A stretch of 64,000 nt of DNA from Brachionus plicatilis (Eukaryota > Rotifera > Eurotatoria > Ploima > Brachionidae). A program made the translations under genes and the position numbers. The notes beneath the pieces are model-generated. The model did not search any database. It worked only from the letters and a program-made list of their open reading frames with translations, and had not been told where the DNA came from. The stretch lies in assembly GCA_010279815.1 (NCBI GenBank), contig QEOQ01000522.1, positions 194,224-258,223 on the forward strand. The letters are read 5' to 3'. Below, in pieces: positions 21,691 to 34,402 of the stretch; positions within the stretch are counted from its first letter, which is position 1; every line of letters begins with the position of its first letter.

Positions 21691-22149
21691 TTGACTAGAT
21701 GATAACCTAAAATTGCACTTTTAATTAATTAATACTGATTTAAATGACATAGTAAATTAAATGAGCCATTTTTAAACAATCAGCTTAACAAGCATTTTCA
21801 AATTTAAATTAGATGATCTTTAAAATTATTCAAAATGATCGACTTCCTTTCAGCATTTAAATGTTTAATCAAATTTAAAAAAAAAATTTGAACAGAACAT
21901 TTTTAAATGCGTAATTAAATATCATCTCAGATTTTTACATTTTTATAACATTTCAAAGCTTTATTTTTAAAAAGAATTGTAGTTTAAAAAAAAATGTTTT
22001 GAAATATTTTGATCAAATTTGAAAAATGAAATTTGACCATAGCAGGCATTTTCATATTTGAAATTAAACTCTTAAGTGAAATAGAATGAGTTTAATTTTT
22101 ATTTAGAAATTTGAAAAAATATTGAAAATTCTTTATTTTAACCTTTGAA

Positions 22150-22212
22150 TGATTTATTTATTTATTTACTTGTTTATCTGTAGCGAGCTAATGCTCCTTC
22201 AGAAAAAAATAT
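22150..22212 (-). repeat. LINE/SINE 3' tail, second copy
   Basis: TTTATTTATTTATTTACTTG, then CTGTAGCGAGCTAATGCTCC and TTCAGAAAAAAA. Matches the copy at 18905-18985, with a slightly mismatched stem. Confidence 0.5.
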
Positions 22213-22998
22213 ATGACAAAAAATTGATGAAATGATTGATGATTTTTTTCTAAATAGATGAAAAAATATCAATAAAGTTGATAAATTTTTAAATAAGGTG
22301 AACTTAAAGTTCACAAAATCTGAGAACAAGAATTTTTCCAGTAATAGATGAACATAAAGAATATAGATGGTTAGAATTTCAAAATTTTAATTAAAAACAG
22401 TATTTTAATATTAATTGATTTTAGCTGGATTTGATTTGAAATCTGAAAATTTATAGAATTAAAAAAATTAAAAGATGTCAACTCATATCTCTAACTAGCT
22501 ACCTTGAAATTATTCCAAAATAATTATAGAGCATTCATTCTTAAGTAATTGAATTTAATGTTTAATTAAGTAATACATGTGAAATTGAATTAATTAAAAA
22601 ATTTTTGATTTTAAAATTTTCCATTTACAAGATTGAGCCATGTTATTATTAAATATTTAATAATTTGTTCAAAGATGCTGAAAATAACGTAAAACCAAAC
22701 CATTCTTTTTAAATTTACTAAAGTGTTTTTGATATTTCTCGATTTTTTTCTCTATTTAATTTCAATCTGAAAAGATTCAAAATTTTATACTAAAATTTAA
22801 AAGTAAATTGAAAAAAAATCTCAAACAGAATTTAAAATTTTTTTGAAATGAAAGTTTGAAAAACTTTCTAAATCAAGTATTACTTTGAAATTTAAAAAAT
22901 GTTTATGTTGAACAAAAGATATCATATTTTGAAAACATATATTTAGACTTGGAAAACATATTTTATTGTCTTTTTAATAATTATTTTCGGTACTGCTA

Positions 22999-23391
22999 CC
23001 GTAAATTCTCGAAACTTAGTACATGTAACTTAATCGGATTTTTTAAGTTGTTACATGTAATAAGTACCATCTCGCCCATGTACAAACTAGAGGTTTGTTT
23101 TTTTTTAATTTTAAGAGACGTACCAATAATTAAAATAAAGAAAAATATTTTTCTAAATAGAATTTTTTTTTTTAATTTTAAGAGACGTACCAAAAGTCAA
23201 ACCTCTAGTTTTAGACCATGTAATAAAAATTGAATATTCGATTTAAACACAGTGTTTATTTTAGATTTTTGGGTTTAGTTACAAGTAACTAAATGAGAGT
23301 AAGTTATAACATGGGCGAGATGGTACTTGTTACATGTAACAACTTAAAAAATCCGATTTAGTTACATGTACTAAGTTTCGAAAGTTTACGG
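22999..23391. mobile_element. Long-TIR MITE, CCGTAAA ends, TA target duplication
   Basis: 393 bp with inverted arms of about 85 bp. Both ends read CCGTAAA, then CGAAACTTAGTACATGTAAC, ATCGGATTTTTTAAG, TTGTTACATGTAA and AGTACCATCTCGCCCATGT, and are flanked by TA. GTTACATGTAAC palindromes recur within the arms. The centre has an inner inverted pair (AGAGGTTTG / CAAACCTCT) and GAGACGTACCAA twice. No transposase frame: the small ORFs on both strands are shadows of the repeat. Confidence 0.85.
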
Positions 23392-23762
23392 TAGAATGAA
23401 TCAACGATTTAACAAAAGATAATATTTTTCTATTATAAACTATTTGAGTTAGATTTTTATTTCAATTTTTTTAAGAAATTGATTTTGATAAAAATTTTTT
23501 TTGGGTCTGTATTTGAATTTTTTTATTCCATTCGATTAAGCTTAGATTAAAATAAAAAAAATGATTAAGATTTTATTTAGACTATTAAATCATTTAAAAA
23601 GAAAGATGTTAATTTATTTAATAAAATGATTAAAAAAAAGAAAATTTTTCTTTTTTTTTTGTAAATATCACCCAACAATGATAATAAAAATGGTTAAATA
23701 TCCTGAATAAATTTAACTCATTAATGGAATAAATAATTAACTAATCTAAATTATGAGTATTT

Positions 23763-26700
23763 TTAATGACTTGGTACCAATCGTTGTATCATCTTGCATT
23801 GGTCTATAGACGACTTAGTCCTGTTTCTGAGCACATTCCTAAAATCAACTTGTCTTGCTTCAATATTTATCTTTTTCTTGGACAAAGTGTATCCATTGGC
23901 AAGATCTTGACCGGTTTTACGCAACAAAGCTCTAAAATTGAATTTAGGTGACTCATCTTCCTCGTCCTGACTATTGTCGGCTATTTCCGCCGAACCTGGT
24001 ATATTCATAGGTGTTTGTTGACAAGCAATCCTTATCACAATATTTAATTTCAAAATTAAGATTAATTTTTGTTTTAAATTACATTTCAACAGCACCACCC
24101 ATCACACAGTTGTTATAACTGTTCACAGGCGTATCAACCAACGAAGGTCTTCTTTCCAAATTCTTCAATTTAAAAAAAATAAATAAAAAAAAAAATTATT
24201 AATCAATTTTACCAAAGCGTTGGACAATATTTGAGCTTCAGTTGAGAGAACCAAATTGTTGGTAGTTGTAATCAAATTTTGCTTGCTGCTTACACCCGAT
24301 CCACCACTGATTATTTGTACAGGAATCGATGTACTAAGATTAGAACTTGACTTGGCCATTATTTTACTTCTAATTGAAAAATTTAATAAAGTAAAAATTG
24401 AAAAAAATTTTTGTTACTTTGTCAATGGATTCATTAAATTATTAAAATTCTGTTGCTGCTGAACAGCAAAAGATTCATAATAATTCGATGAGGAATTGAT
24501 CAAAAATTTTTGCGCTATTTTACTATTGCGTACAGCAAAGTTCTGCACATTAACCTGAGCCTGTTTAGGCGAATGATGCTGAGGCTTGGCATAATTCGAA
24601 TTCTGAGTGCTAATTGGGTTTGAGATCTGAACATAATTGCTATTTACTTTTTGCTGAATCTTGGGCACTTGTGCCAAGGCTGAATTGTCTTGTTCGATCT
24701 ATGAAAAAAATTTGAAAACTTTATTTTTAAATAAAAAAAAAATACGTTTTGTTTATTTATCAACAAAGCTTTTTGTTCCAGGTTCTTTTTTATTTTGCTA
24801 ACTATTTCTAAATTAGAAAAAATTAACTTTTAAATATTTAATTTGAGAATTTTAGAGTACGTCAAAATAGTAGGTGTTAAAATAGCTAAATTTATTTATT
24901 CCCAAAAAATCTAAAGTACTGAATTAACTAAATTTATATTTAATAATTAATGGTATTAATTATTGTATTTATGAGAGTTTCTTCAATAATTTTTATTTAA
25001 ATTTAGATCAGACTTGTTTATAAGTCACAGTTTTAAGTTTAAGTCACAAAAATTGAAATCAAAGTTATGACTTGACTTGAAAAAAAAAAAAAAAAATTGT
25101 CAAAAGGAATTGTCAAAAGTAAAATTACACATTGTTGGTAAAATTAGGTAAAATTCCGCACAAACGAAACTATAGAAGAAAAAAAAATCTTTAGTTATAA
25201 GAGAAGCCCAAAATAATGGACAAATATTTTTTTTAGAAATTTTAAATTTCACAGATTTAACAGATTTTTAAATTTTTAATTTCCTGCTATATATGAATTT
25301 CCCTGAGTCAATAATTATTATTCAATAAGTTGAACAAATTAATGACCGCCAATATTTCGAAAGATTTCTAAATACAAATAAGAAAGCTAAAATCTGGAGG
25401 AAATCTGAGATCAATCGAATTTAATTTAAAATCAATTAATCTAACATATAATTTTAAGAGAAAATATTTTCTTTTTTGAAGTTTTAAATTAAATTGTTAA
25501 ATAAACTCTAACAACATCAATATTATTTTTATAATAAATCCTATTTGCGGACTAAAGAATAAATTGAATCCATTCACAATTTAAAAAAATCAAAACTTTT
25601 AACTTTGATCTACTAAAAAATGCACCAATTGATGCTTGTTTAACATTAGCTAAAAAAATAAAATTAAAATTAAAAATCGAATAATTTTTGAAAATTTCCT
25701 ATTATTATTGTCATTTGTTTAAGTTTCTAATATTTGCACTTAAATTGTCAATTGAACTGATTTTAGTTAAAGGCCTATATTTTACTCAGTACCTAATTAT
25801 ATTTTTTGCACTACCAAATAAAATTTAATTCAAAACCAAAAAAATGTGTACCTAGTATGTTTTACTTGTACTAAAAATAATTTAATAATACTTAATACTA
25901 TTTTTTGTACCTATTTAGATACAACTATTTTAGTTATTACCAAATATTAATTTTGATGAAACCAAAAATTAATTCTATTAGAATTAATTATCACTTTGTG
26001 TAGTATCTCTTGATAAATCAGACTTGTTTTTAAGTCACAAAAATTTAAGTCAAGTGATAACTTTGACTCAAAGTCAATGAATTAATTTCTTTTTTCATTT
26101 CTTTTAAATAATGTAATAATAAAAATAGGATAGATAAAAATGACCATTATCTTAATTGCAAATTTTAAAATTTCAATTTTTAAAATTTTTTTCTTAAATT
26201 TTCTTTAATAAATCTTACTATTTCTTTTTTATAATTAAATAAAATTTTCATAGAAGATCAAAAATTAGATTTTTTTTCTAATAAAACTTACTAAAACATA
26301 TTTGGTATTTCTAAATAATTTCTTGGTACTTGATAAAATATAATTAGGTAATTGATTAAAATATAATTTAGAAAAATTTAACTAAAAAAAAATTTTTCTT
26401 AATTAATGCTCTGTTGTTTTCAACTTAGTTAATTTAATTTAAAAATTTTCTAAAAATATATTTGGCTATTTTGACACTTGCTGTTTTAACATTCCAAAAG
26501 TTTTATTCTACCATTAGTTATTTGATTAGTGTTTGAATTGAAATTGCTCATTGGAGATGCATGATGATGATGATGATGATGCTGATTGTAATTATTATTG
26601 TGATAATTTTTGTTCTGAAGTTCAAACTTGAGTCCATGTAGACCTGGCATATGATGCAAATCACTCTGGGGTATTTGGTAATTAGTCTTGATCAGGGTCA

Positions 26701-29700
26701 TGTAGGCCTCATTGTTCAACAACTGAATCTGCTCACAAAAGTAGCCAAACTGCATTGATTTAGCAGCTCGGTCCAATTTTAACTCTTTGACCAACTTGCG
26801 CACAGCATATCCGCGCCAATAGCTCTGAATTAGACGCACACATGACAAAAATTTCTCCGAACTGAATCTAATTTTGGTATTCATGATATTCTGATGCGAT
26901 TGCTTGAGCTTTCTGAATCGTTGCCGGGCCAGATAGCCTCGAATCTGTGCCTGGAGAAGACATGCCGCCTTGGACTTGTATTCTTTTAGTTCTTTGTTCA
27001 ATCTGCGCACCCGGTAACCACGATAGTAGCGTTGGATTACCAGTGCGGCATTTTTTTTCACCTCTAGTTCTTTTAGGAATTTTTTTCTGGCTAGCCAGCC
27101 TCTAATGGCACTCTGGATCAGCACTATTTTGTGGTTCATGTCGTCGTGCATGCGGGTCAAATGTTCAATGTGGTAGTATTTGAGGAAAACTTTGGTCTTG
27201 CCAATTTTCCAGTTTTTTAGACCAATTTTCTGCAATATTTCCGCACAGCTCTCTTTGGTCGGGTTGTAGCTGTCCAAATTGAACGGGTCTGCAAGCACCG
27301 AGTAGCGCTTCACAAAATCATGGTAGGAAACTCGATTGGAGTAGCCTAAGCGGCGTATTTTGGTAGTTTCCAAAACACCAGTATACTTAAGCTGAACGCT
27401 GACAGTCTCCGAGTCGAAATAGCCCTGGATTTTGTCTTTGTTGGGTCGGATGCAGCGCACAAAATGAGGCGCACCGGCCACCATTTTTGACAACAAGTCC
27501 ATCAGTGAATATCTGAAGTATGTGGCCACAGTTGCTTGAGCTCGGCTTTGACTAGTCGATGCTGTCTTGCTTCCACCTGCAGGACGCGCGTATTTTACAT
27601 TCGAGTTACTAGCGCTCTCGTAGCTTTCGAACGAACCACTTGTTTTAAATGTGCCATAAGCTAAATTGCCTTTGGATAAGAAAAAAATTGAAAAAAAATT
27701 ATCAAAATTTTATTTTTAAATTTAAAATGTGATCAACTAAGTGTTTCATAGCATTCGGTTTAAATTTGTTGGCTATGCTATTTGTACCTTTAAATAGTTT
27801 ATTTTGAAACTTTTATTTAAACAAAAAATTTTTAAAAGTATTTTTTTGTACTAAGCTTTCGATTTTAGTTGAAGATGAAATTAATAAATTTGAGATTAAT
27901 ATTAAAATTCAAGTTGTCTCTGGGTTAATCCGTGTTAACTGTCGAGACTAATAAAATCTCTCAAATTATTTTTTAGATAAAGATATGTGTTTTATCATTC
28001 AACATAACTAATTGTTCAGCTAGTTTAAAATAATGACTTTCAAAGCAAATTTTAATTAGTGAAAATTATTTGGTCAAAAAAAATTAAATTGAAAAATAAA
28101 AAAGATTAAATACAATGACTAATATTAAATTAATTGTTTTAAAATACAATGCATGGTTGTTTCTTTTATTAAAATGGTTGTAAAGAAAAATTAATGGGAG
28201 AATTTTTTTAATTTAATAAAATTTTCTCAAATCTTTTCTTACTTAAAAAATCCAATAAAAATTTTATTAAATTTTTAAAATGATCGATTTTGAAATCAAA
28301 CTCAAATATAAAAATAAAAGATGAACATGAACTCACAAATATTTGTTCTGAAAACACTAAAGAAAATTTAAATTAAAAAAAAATTTGTCAAATCGATCAA
28401 ATGTTTCTTTTAATAAATTACATATTTTTCAGAAATTTTTATGAATCGATTATAGCAAATTCTTTTGTTGATATTTTTTTAATAGTGAATGACGACTTTA
28501 TGCACATCAAAACAAGTCATTCCAAAATTTAGAAACTATTTACAGAAAGTTTATGAAATTATGTGAAATTTGGTTCAAAAGAGCAAAAAAAATCCTAAAA
28601 AAAAGACTTGTCAAAAATCTTGCAAAATTTTAACCTTTCAAAATGTTTTTTTTTTCTCAATAATTATAAAATTTTTTAGAATCTGTTTCAAAAAACGGTC
28701 TAAATTTTTCATCTTATCTTCTGTTTTACACTTTCTAAATCTGAGAGCAAGCATTTAAAAAAATTAAAAAATACTTATAAAGCTACGCAAATTATTTTTG
28801 CTGAACCAATTCCCCTATCCATTTATTTAATAAAAAATATATTTTGATGAATACTTTTTTTGGATTTCTGTAATAAAGTTAATTGGAAATCCCGAAGCAT
28901 GATTTCTCTAAAAAAAAAAGCGTCATTTAATCTAACAACAAAAATCAAAATTTTCTTTTATTTTAAATAAGCGATTAACAAAAAAGAAATTTGAAAAAAA
29001 TAGAATAATTTTAATTGAATTTTTTAATTTAAAATGAAAGATTAAAGATTAAATTCAGGGTTGCTTAAAAGTCCCAAAAAAAGTCCAAGTCCAGACATTT
29101 TTTTGAAAAAAAAAATTTAAAGGCTTTGCTCGGACTTTGAAAAAATAAAAAGTCCGGACTTGGACTTGACTTGAGACTTGTGACTTTTAAATATCTCTGA
29201 TTAAATTGCATCTTCGGAAACTATTTAAATTATTAATTTAATTTAATTTATTAAAAGTGTATGCCAAGTAACTGAGTTGGCTGTGTTAACACATGAAAAG
29301 GTGCTTGGGTAAATATTTAGCCCTATTTGTCTATGAAACTCGAAAAAAAGAGTGATTAATTTTAAGAAATATGTCGGGACTTACAAATAGATAGAATATT
29401 AGGTGGATGCTCACCAGTTTTGGTCAATGGATTGCGAAACAATGATCTAATAAGCGAAATTTCGGATTGTCTAAGCAAACAAATTATTTCTGGTGGGACA
29501 TAGTCGCAATTTTTTTCCAAAAACCCGGACACATCGTACTGCACTTGGCCAGCATAGTGTTGTATGGTAAATGTGAGCTCGTTGGACTTGGGCTTAAAAT
29601 AGCAGTAAGCTTTGATGTTTCTGTGAAATTTTTCTACCAAAGTAGAATCGCTTGCTTTTGGAAAGCGCGACTCTTCGTCCAGTAGGGCGAGCAGACCCAT

Positions 29701-32700
29701 CGGTTTGGCCAAAAACATGTCCAAAACTGGCCGATTGTCCACAAATGTTATTTCCGATCCATCTATTCCTTCATTCATGTATTCTTGCATTTCCCATGCG
29801 AACACGTGCTGGTTGAAGTAGTACTGAATTTGTTCATTGGCAATGTTTATACACAGTTGTTCGAATGAGTTACGCGGAAAATTCTCGAAGCCAAAAATGT
29901 CCAGCAAACTAATTGAAATGTTGTCATCAGTTCTTTGAATTAAAAAAAATAAAAATAATTTTTTTTTTCTCTTTTATTTCTATTTTACTCATGCAGACTA
30001 GGTTGTAGAAGCAGGTTCATTTTGTTAACTATCCAGCTGAAGAGTCGGCCATACAAGCCCTTGGACATGGAATCTCTGGCCGCTTGGCATTCCTGGAGAG
30101 AATTTTGTCTGATAACTGTTTCACCCCTGGTCACAATGCTGCACTGAGTAATAGCACCCTGTAGTTCTTTTTCATCTACGCCCAACAGCTGGGAAATGAT
30201 TATCAGGGAATTTTTGTTGACCACATGGCATTTGCCGTCGATGTGGACACCTTCGTCATGCACAAATGTCAAATTTCCCAGGTGTAAAACTCCAGCTAGC
30301 AAACTGTATATTGAGTTAACCTCCTGGGATTTGAAGCCTATTGTTTCAAAGCATTGATGAATAGCGTAGAATTTAGAGCGATTTGAAGCACTTTGAGTTG
30401 TATCAATGTCGCTTAGGTATTTGTATTTGGTATCATAGCTGAGATGGTACTTTAGTTTTTGGGTTTCACTTGCTAGGCCATCGTACATGTAGTAAAAAAT
30501 GTGAAAATTTCTCTCACCTCTTTAATTTGAATTATTAAATTAATGTGAAATTAATGTGAAAAAAGTCGATGTTTAACTTACGGGGCCTGGGAGACCACTC
30601 GAGATTTTTCAAGAAGGTATTCATGCAATTGGGCGCCAATAACTCGACCATTTTTTGTGAATATCATGTCTAAATATTTGCCGAAACGTGACGAGTTGTC
30701 GTTTATAACAGTTTTTGCGTTGCCAAACGCTTCCATCAATGGGTTCACTTGTAAAATTTTCTCTTCTAAACATTTTGTCGGTGCCTTTAATTTTTTTTAA
30801 TTTTTTTATTTTTTGTTCAAATTAGAAAATAAAAGCTTTAATAAAAAAAAAAAAAAAAAAAAAAATTTAAGCTGTGCGACCAAAACTGGTCATTTTTTTG
30901 AATAGTTTTATTTTTTAATCCTTGTCATTTATTAAGTTGAACTTTTAATTTATCGAATTTTTCTTAATAATATTATCTCTCGTAATTTTTTATAGCTAAA
31001 AAATTAAATAAATGTTTTAATTTTCCCAAAATTTACCAAAGGTGAAAATTGTATTTAAAAAAAATTAATTCTTTTTAACTTTTTAACGAAAATTAACTTT
31101 TTTGCCTTAATTCAAATTGTTAGTTATTATTATTGCAAATAAATTTAAAATTTTCTATAAAAAACATCTTTAAATTAATAAAAATTTTTTTTTATTTTCA
31201 TTTACAGAGTTAAAGTTAATTTATAAAAGTAAATAAAAAAAATTTTCAATTCATATAAAATTTGTAAAAAAATGTCCGAACAATTTAAGAGCTCTGGTGT
31301 CTTTTTTGTTTCTTTGGTAGTTTATTTAATTAAAAGAAAAATTTTTTTTAATTTACAAAAATCTTAGCCATAAAAGAAATCAAAGCGAATTCATTAAATT
31401 TACATTTTATAATTAACTAACTCAAAAGAGAACAGGGCTTTTTTATTTTTTGGACATTTTATTTTTACAGCAAGTTTCGTAAAATGTTGAAATTTATTTA
31501 CATCTCTGTAAATTTGTTCTTTTCATTTTCTATCAAAAAATTCTAAAAACTGTTTCTTATTAAAACATTTTTCTATGAGCTTTGCTTCATTTCATTAATT
31601 TTCCATTAATTGATAAATCATTCTTAATTAGATATGACATAAACAATTTAATTGATCATTTTAAATAACTTAAAAAAAGACAACCAAAGTCAAAAATAAC
31701 AAAAATCCTACAAAATGAGGATAAAAATAATGATAAATATTTATATTGAAAGAAAAAATTAAAAATTATAAACAATTTTATAATTTTATCTAAAAAAATC
31801 TAAAAAAAAATTTCAAAATTTCAAAGAAATGACAAGGTATATTTGAAAGGATAAAAAAATTTAAATCTGTCTTTTAAAATAACTTTTATTATTTATTTTT
31901 GACTAAATTTTAAAGCCTTTATCTAATCTTGATGCTAGAATTTTTAAAGATTAGAACTTAAATAAAATAAAAGAATAAATAATTTGATTTAACTTTAAAA
32001 AAATCTAACAAAATTCTTTTAATATAAAATTTAAAATAAAGATGATTTTTTTTGGAAGCTAAATTAAAGTTTTCTAAACACATAGTTTTGATCGCTAAAT
32101 TAACTTATATCTAAAAAGAAGATTATTAATTTGAAAAAAAAAATTCAGATTTTTTTCATTAATCTTATAAATGATAATAAAAAATTAAATAAAATAAAAT
32201 TTAATTAATTAAAAAATTTTTCTGAAAAAGTTAAAAAAAAAATTGTGACTTACGCGACCCAAGACAGTAAGCTGTTGAAGAAGTAAATTGGCCGACTCGG
32301 TTTTACCTGAACCAGACTCACCACTAATTATAATACACTGATTGGTATTGTTATGCATCATGGCCTGGTAAGTAAAATCAGCCATGGCAAAAATGTGCGG
32401 CGGATTTTCATTTTTCAGGCTATTTTGGTACTTTTTCGACCATTCTTCGGTATAAATGCCTAGTTGAGTGAAAGGATTTACGGCCAAGAGAATATCACCA
32501 ATGTAAGTATAAATTTGTCCCTGCATGAACCTATTGAACAATTGTGTCACAATCGAGTCCTCGTCAAAATTTTCCAATGTCGCCAAGTCGTCGACTGTGT
32601 ATGGCGAGTGTCGCTTGGACTTTCGCTTTGACTTAAACTTGCCGTGTTTGGTGGTCACTTCGGGCAGCTTATTTAGCTCGAGCATGTACTTTTTTTGCTC

Positions 32701-33627
32701 CAAAACCAAATTTTTCAGCTGTTCCTTGAGCTCGTCAATCTTGTGAGCGTGCTTGGTCAAAAATGGATGCTTGAGCAAATGGTCGACTGTGGGCCTGCGC
32801 TCAAAGTCCTTTACCAGACACTTTTTGACAAAATCATTGTACTCTGGCGACCAGTCCTTGGGATTTTTGAGAGTGGGTGCCGGATTGCGAGGTATCTTGA
32901 ACAAAGCCCGCATTGGATGCAGCTCGGACAAGGGCGGCTCACCATCGGCAAGCTCAATAGCAGTGATTCCAAGTGACCATATGTCAGCGCGGCAGTCGTA
33001 CTCATACTCCATTTGCTGCTCGCACGCAATCACTTCCGGTGCCATCCAAAATGGCGTTCCCACCGACGTGTTCCGCCGGCTGATTGTCGTTCTCAGATGG
33101 GCACTAACACCGAAATCCACCAGCTTGATGGTTCCATTTTCGGTGATCAAAATATTGTGGCCTTTGACGTCACGATGCATCACGTGGTTCTTGTGCAAGT
33201 GGTCCAGGGCAGCCAAGGTCTGTGACAAAATGTAGGAGATAATTGCTTCGTCTAGCTTTAGGCCAATTTTTATCAAAGATTTTGCCAGCTCAGTCACCGA
33301 GCCATTGCTGCATAGCTCAAGCACAAGCCACAGCTGGTCCTCTTCATTGTACTTTTTCATAAAGATGCCGTAGAAATTGGGCAAGTTGGCGTGATGGCAC
33401 AAGTCGCGCAGAACAATGTATTCCTCCTCGATTTCTTCGATCACCTCGTTCACAGATTCCATGATCTTGACCGCGGCGTACTCGCCACTCTGGCCATGCC
33501 GGGCTTTGAACACTTCGCCATAGGTGCCCTCGCCAATGCTCTCCAGCAATTCCCATTGACCATCGGGCGACTCCAGCTCGTCGAACTTTATTATCTGACT
33601 GTATTGGGAATAGGGTTTGTAAACCAT
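23763..33627 (-). CDS. MYO3: Class III myosin (kinase-myosin, NINAC-like)
   Basis: Ten minus-strand exons: 33627-32254, 30784-30582, 30519-29989, 29932-29385, 27669-26512, 24807-24746, 24698-24418, 24369-24213, 24162-24083, 24030-23763. All junctions are GT/AG and all phases agree (1553 residues). Role: actin motor fused to a Ser/Thr kinase, found in photoreceptor and stereocilia-like protrusions in other animals. Kinase (about 26-295) has [26 protein letters not shown] and GTPFWMAPE, so it looks active. Motor (about 345-1060) has [26 protein letters not shown] and HFVRCIRPN. Four IQ motifs follow ([36 protein letters not shown]), then a His run. The tail carries [10 protein letters not shown], like the NINAC tail motif, plus a second [10 protein letters not shown]. 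Start: the first ATG before YKPYSQY, in the position of the fly NINAC start; upstream codons lack an ATG. The tail is split into five small exons. Confidence 0.93.
24808..26511 (-). other. Myosin III intron 5
   Basis: 1.7-kb AT-rich intron (GTAGAA donor on the minus strand). It contains two AAGTC-rich relics starting ATCAGACTTGTTT (about 25009-25085 and 26017-26070) related to the hAT-type MITEs, but no coding signal. Confidence 0.7.
27670..29384 (-). other. Myosin III intron 4
   Basis: 1.7-kb intron with GTAAGT donor (minus strand) and a CTTATCCAAAG acceptor. Holds the intact hAT-type MITE at 29056-29199; otherwise unstructured AT-rich sequence. Confidence 0.75.
29056..29199. mobile_element. 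hAT-type MITE with exact 8-bp TSD
   Basis: 144 bp, ends CAGGGTTGCTTAAAAGTC and the complement of CAGAGATATTTAAAAGTC. Flanked by ATTAAATT at 29048-29055 and 29200-29207. The inside is dominated by GTCCAAGTCC / GGACTTGGAC and a central A/T tract, forming a nearly complete hairpin. The ends and 8-bp duplication fit the hAT superfamily. It lies in a myosin III intron. Confidence 0.9.
30785..32253 (-). other. Myosin III intron 1
   Basis: 1469-nt AT-rich intron, GTAAGT donor and TTAAAG acceptor on the minus strand; it splits the motor shortly after the P-loop. Nothing else seen apart from a 24-base poly(A) run near 30842. Confidence 0.75.
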
Positions 33628-33900
33628 GACTAAATTCCCAAGTTGATCTATGATTTTGGACAAATTTTTATTTTTTCATATAAAGATAAAAAATGATGCT
33701 CAGGCAAAGTTTGGTTGAAATATAAAAACGTAAAAGGATGTGTGTGGCGAAACGCCTTAGTTTGCACAAATAGGGCTTAATTAGGGTTAATATTATGTGA
33801 CTGATAGACGGTAAATATTTGCGCTTCTTTGGGAGTTTGATGAGCTTAGAAGAGGCGGAAGTCAATTAAGACTGGGCGTTATTGTTGTGACCAAGTGACA
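33628..33900 (-). promoter_or_regulatory. Probable 5' UTR/promoter zone of the myosin III gene
   Basis: The 270 bp upstream of the start codon are clearly less AT-rich than the flanking desert (for example the GTGTGGCGAAACGCC and GAAGAGGCGGAAGTC blocks), as expected for transcribed or regulatory DNA. No core promoter element can be named with confidence, and a 5' non-coding exon is possible. Confidence 0.3.
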
Positions 33901-34017
33901 TTTTTAGTATTTGTTTGAAAGCAATTAAAAGTTTTAGATCAATTGATACTTCAATAAAAACATTTTCCCAAACTCCTCTAATTTAAAGAAAGTTTTTTTT
34001 CAATTAAGTTTTTGTTT

Positions 34018-34402
34018 GACGGTAATTTTACGATATATTACGTAAATTTTATTGTTTTTTTTTTAAGCATTTTTCATTAAAAAATTCACATCCTTTACAG
34101 TAAAAAATGGAAAAACAAAAGAATTTTAAAATTCATCAAGAAAATGATTCGAAGAGCACCTTAGACTATTTAAAAAATTAAAAAATTTTAATTTTTGCCT
34201 CATTTTTTTTTATCTTCTTTTACCATTTAGACTGTAAAAATTTTGAATTTACCAAAATTTACAAAATTTTTTTTATAGAAAAAATCTTTAAAATATCAAA
34301 ATCTACAAAATTCAACTAAAAGCGCTTAAAAGAGATTATTTTTTGCCCTTTTACAATTGGCAAATAAAGGAGTAAAATTACGTAAATTTACGTAAAATTA
34401 AC
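34018..34402. repeat. Foldback element, TTACGTAAA arms
   Basis: GGTAATTTTACGATATATTA then CGTAAATTTT at the left faces AGTAAAATTACGTAAATTTACG at the right (34371-34402) in inverted orientation, enclosing about 320 bp. A similar pair occurs at 63041-63250. Confidence 0.45.

Larger units (their letters stand above)
21474..22998. other. Spacer upstream of the GPCR
   Basis: No gene. It contains the perfect palindrome at 21638-21690 and the LINE-type tail at 22150-22212; the rest is AT-rich without supportable structure. Confidence 0.6.

Noticed and set aside
22949..23233. ORFs of 94 and 65 codons on both strands
   Set aside because: They lie inside the long-TIR MITE and follow its inverted repeat, with no protein motif.
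26486..26511. Myosin III ending at the stop in the IQ exon (…IKLLEC)
   Set aside because: A GTAGAA donor at 26511, a 62-nt phase-matching exon and five more phase-matching exons ending in a NINAC-type motif make the longer product far more likely; the short form may be an alternative.
30840..30865. A24 run as a retrotransposon poly(A) tail
   Set aside because: No element body and no target duplication on either side; such runs are common in this DNA.
32525..33633. Several long ORFs opposite or overlapping the kinase exon
   Set aside because: They are shadows of the GC-richer kinase/motor exon in other frames, with no family motifs.
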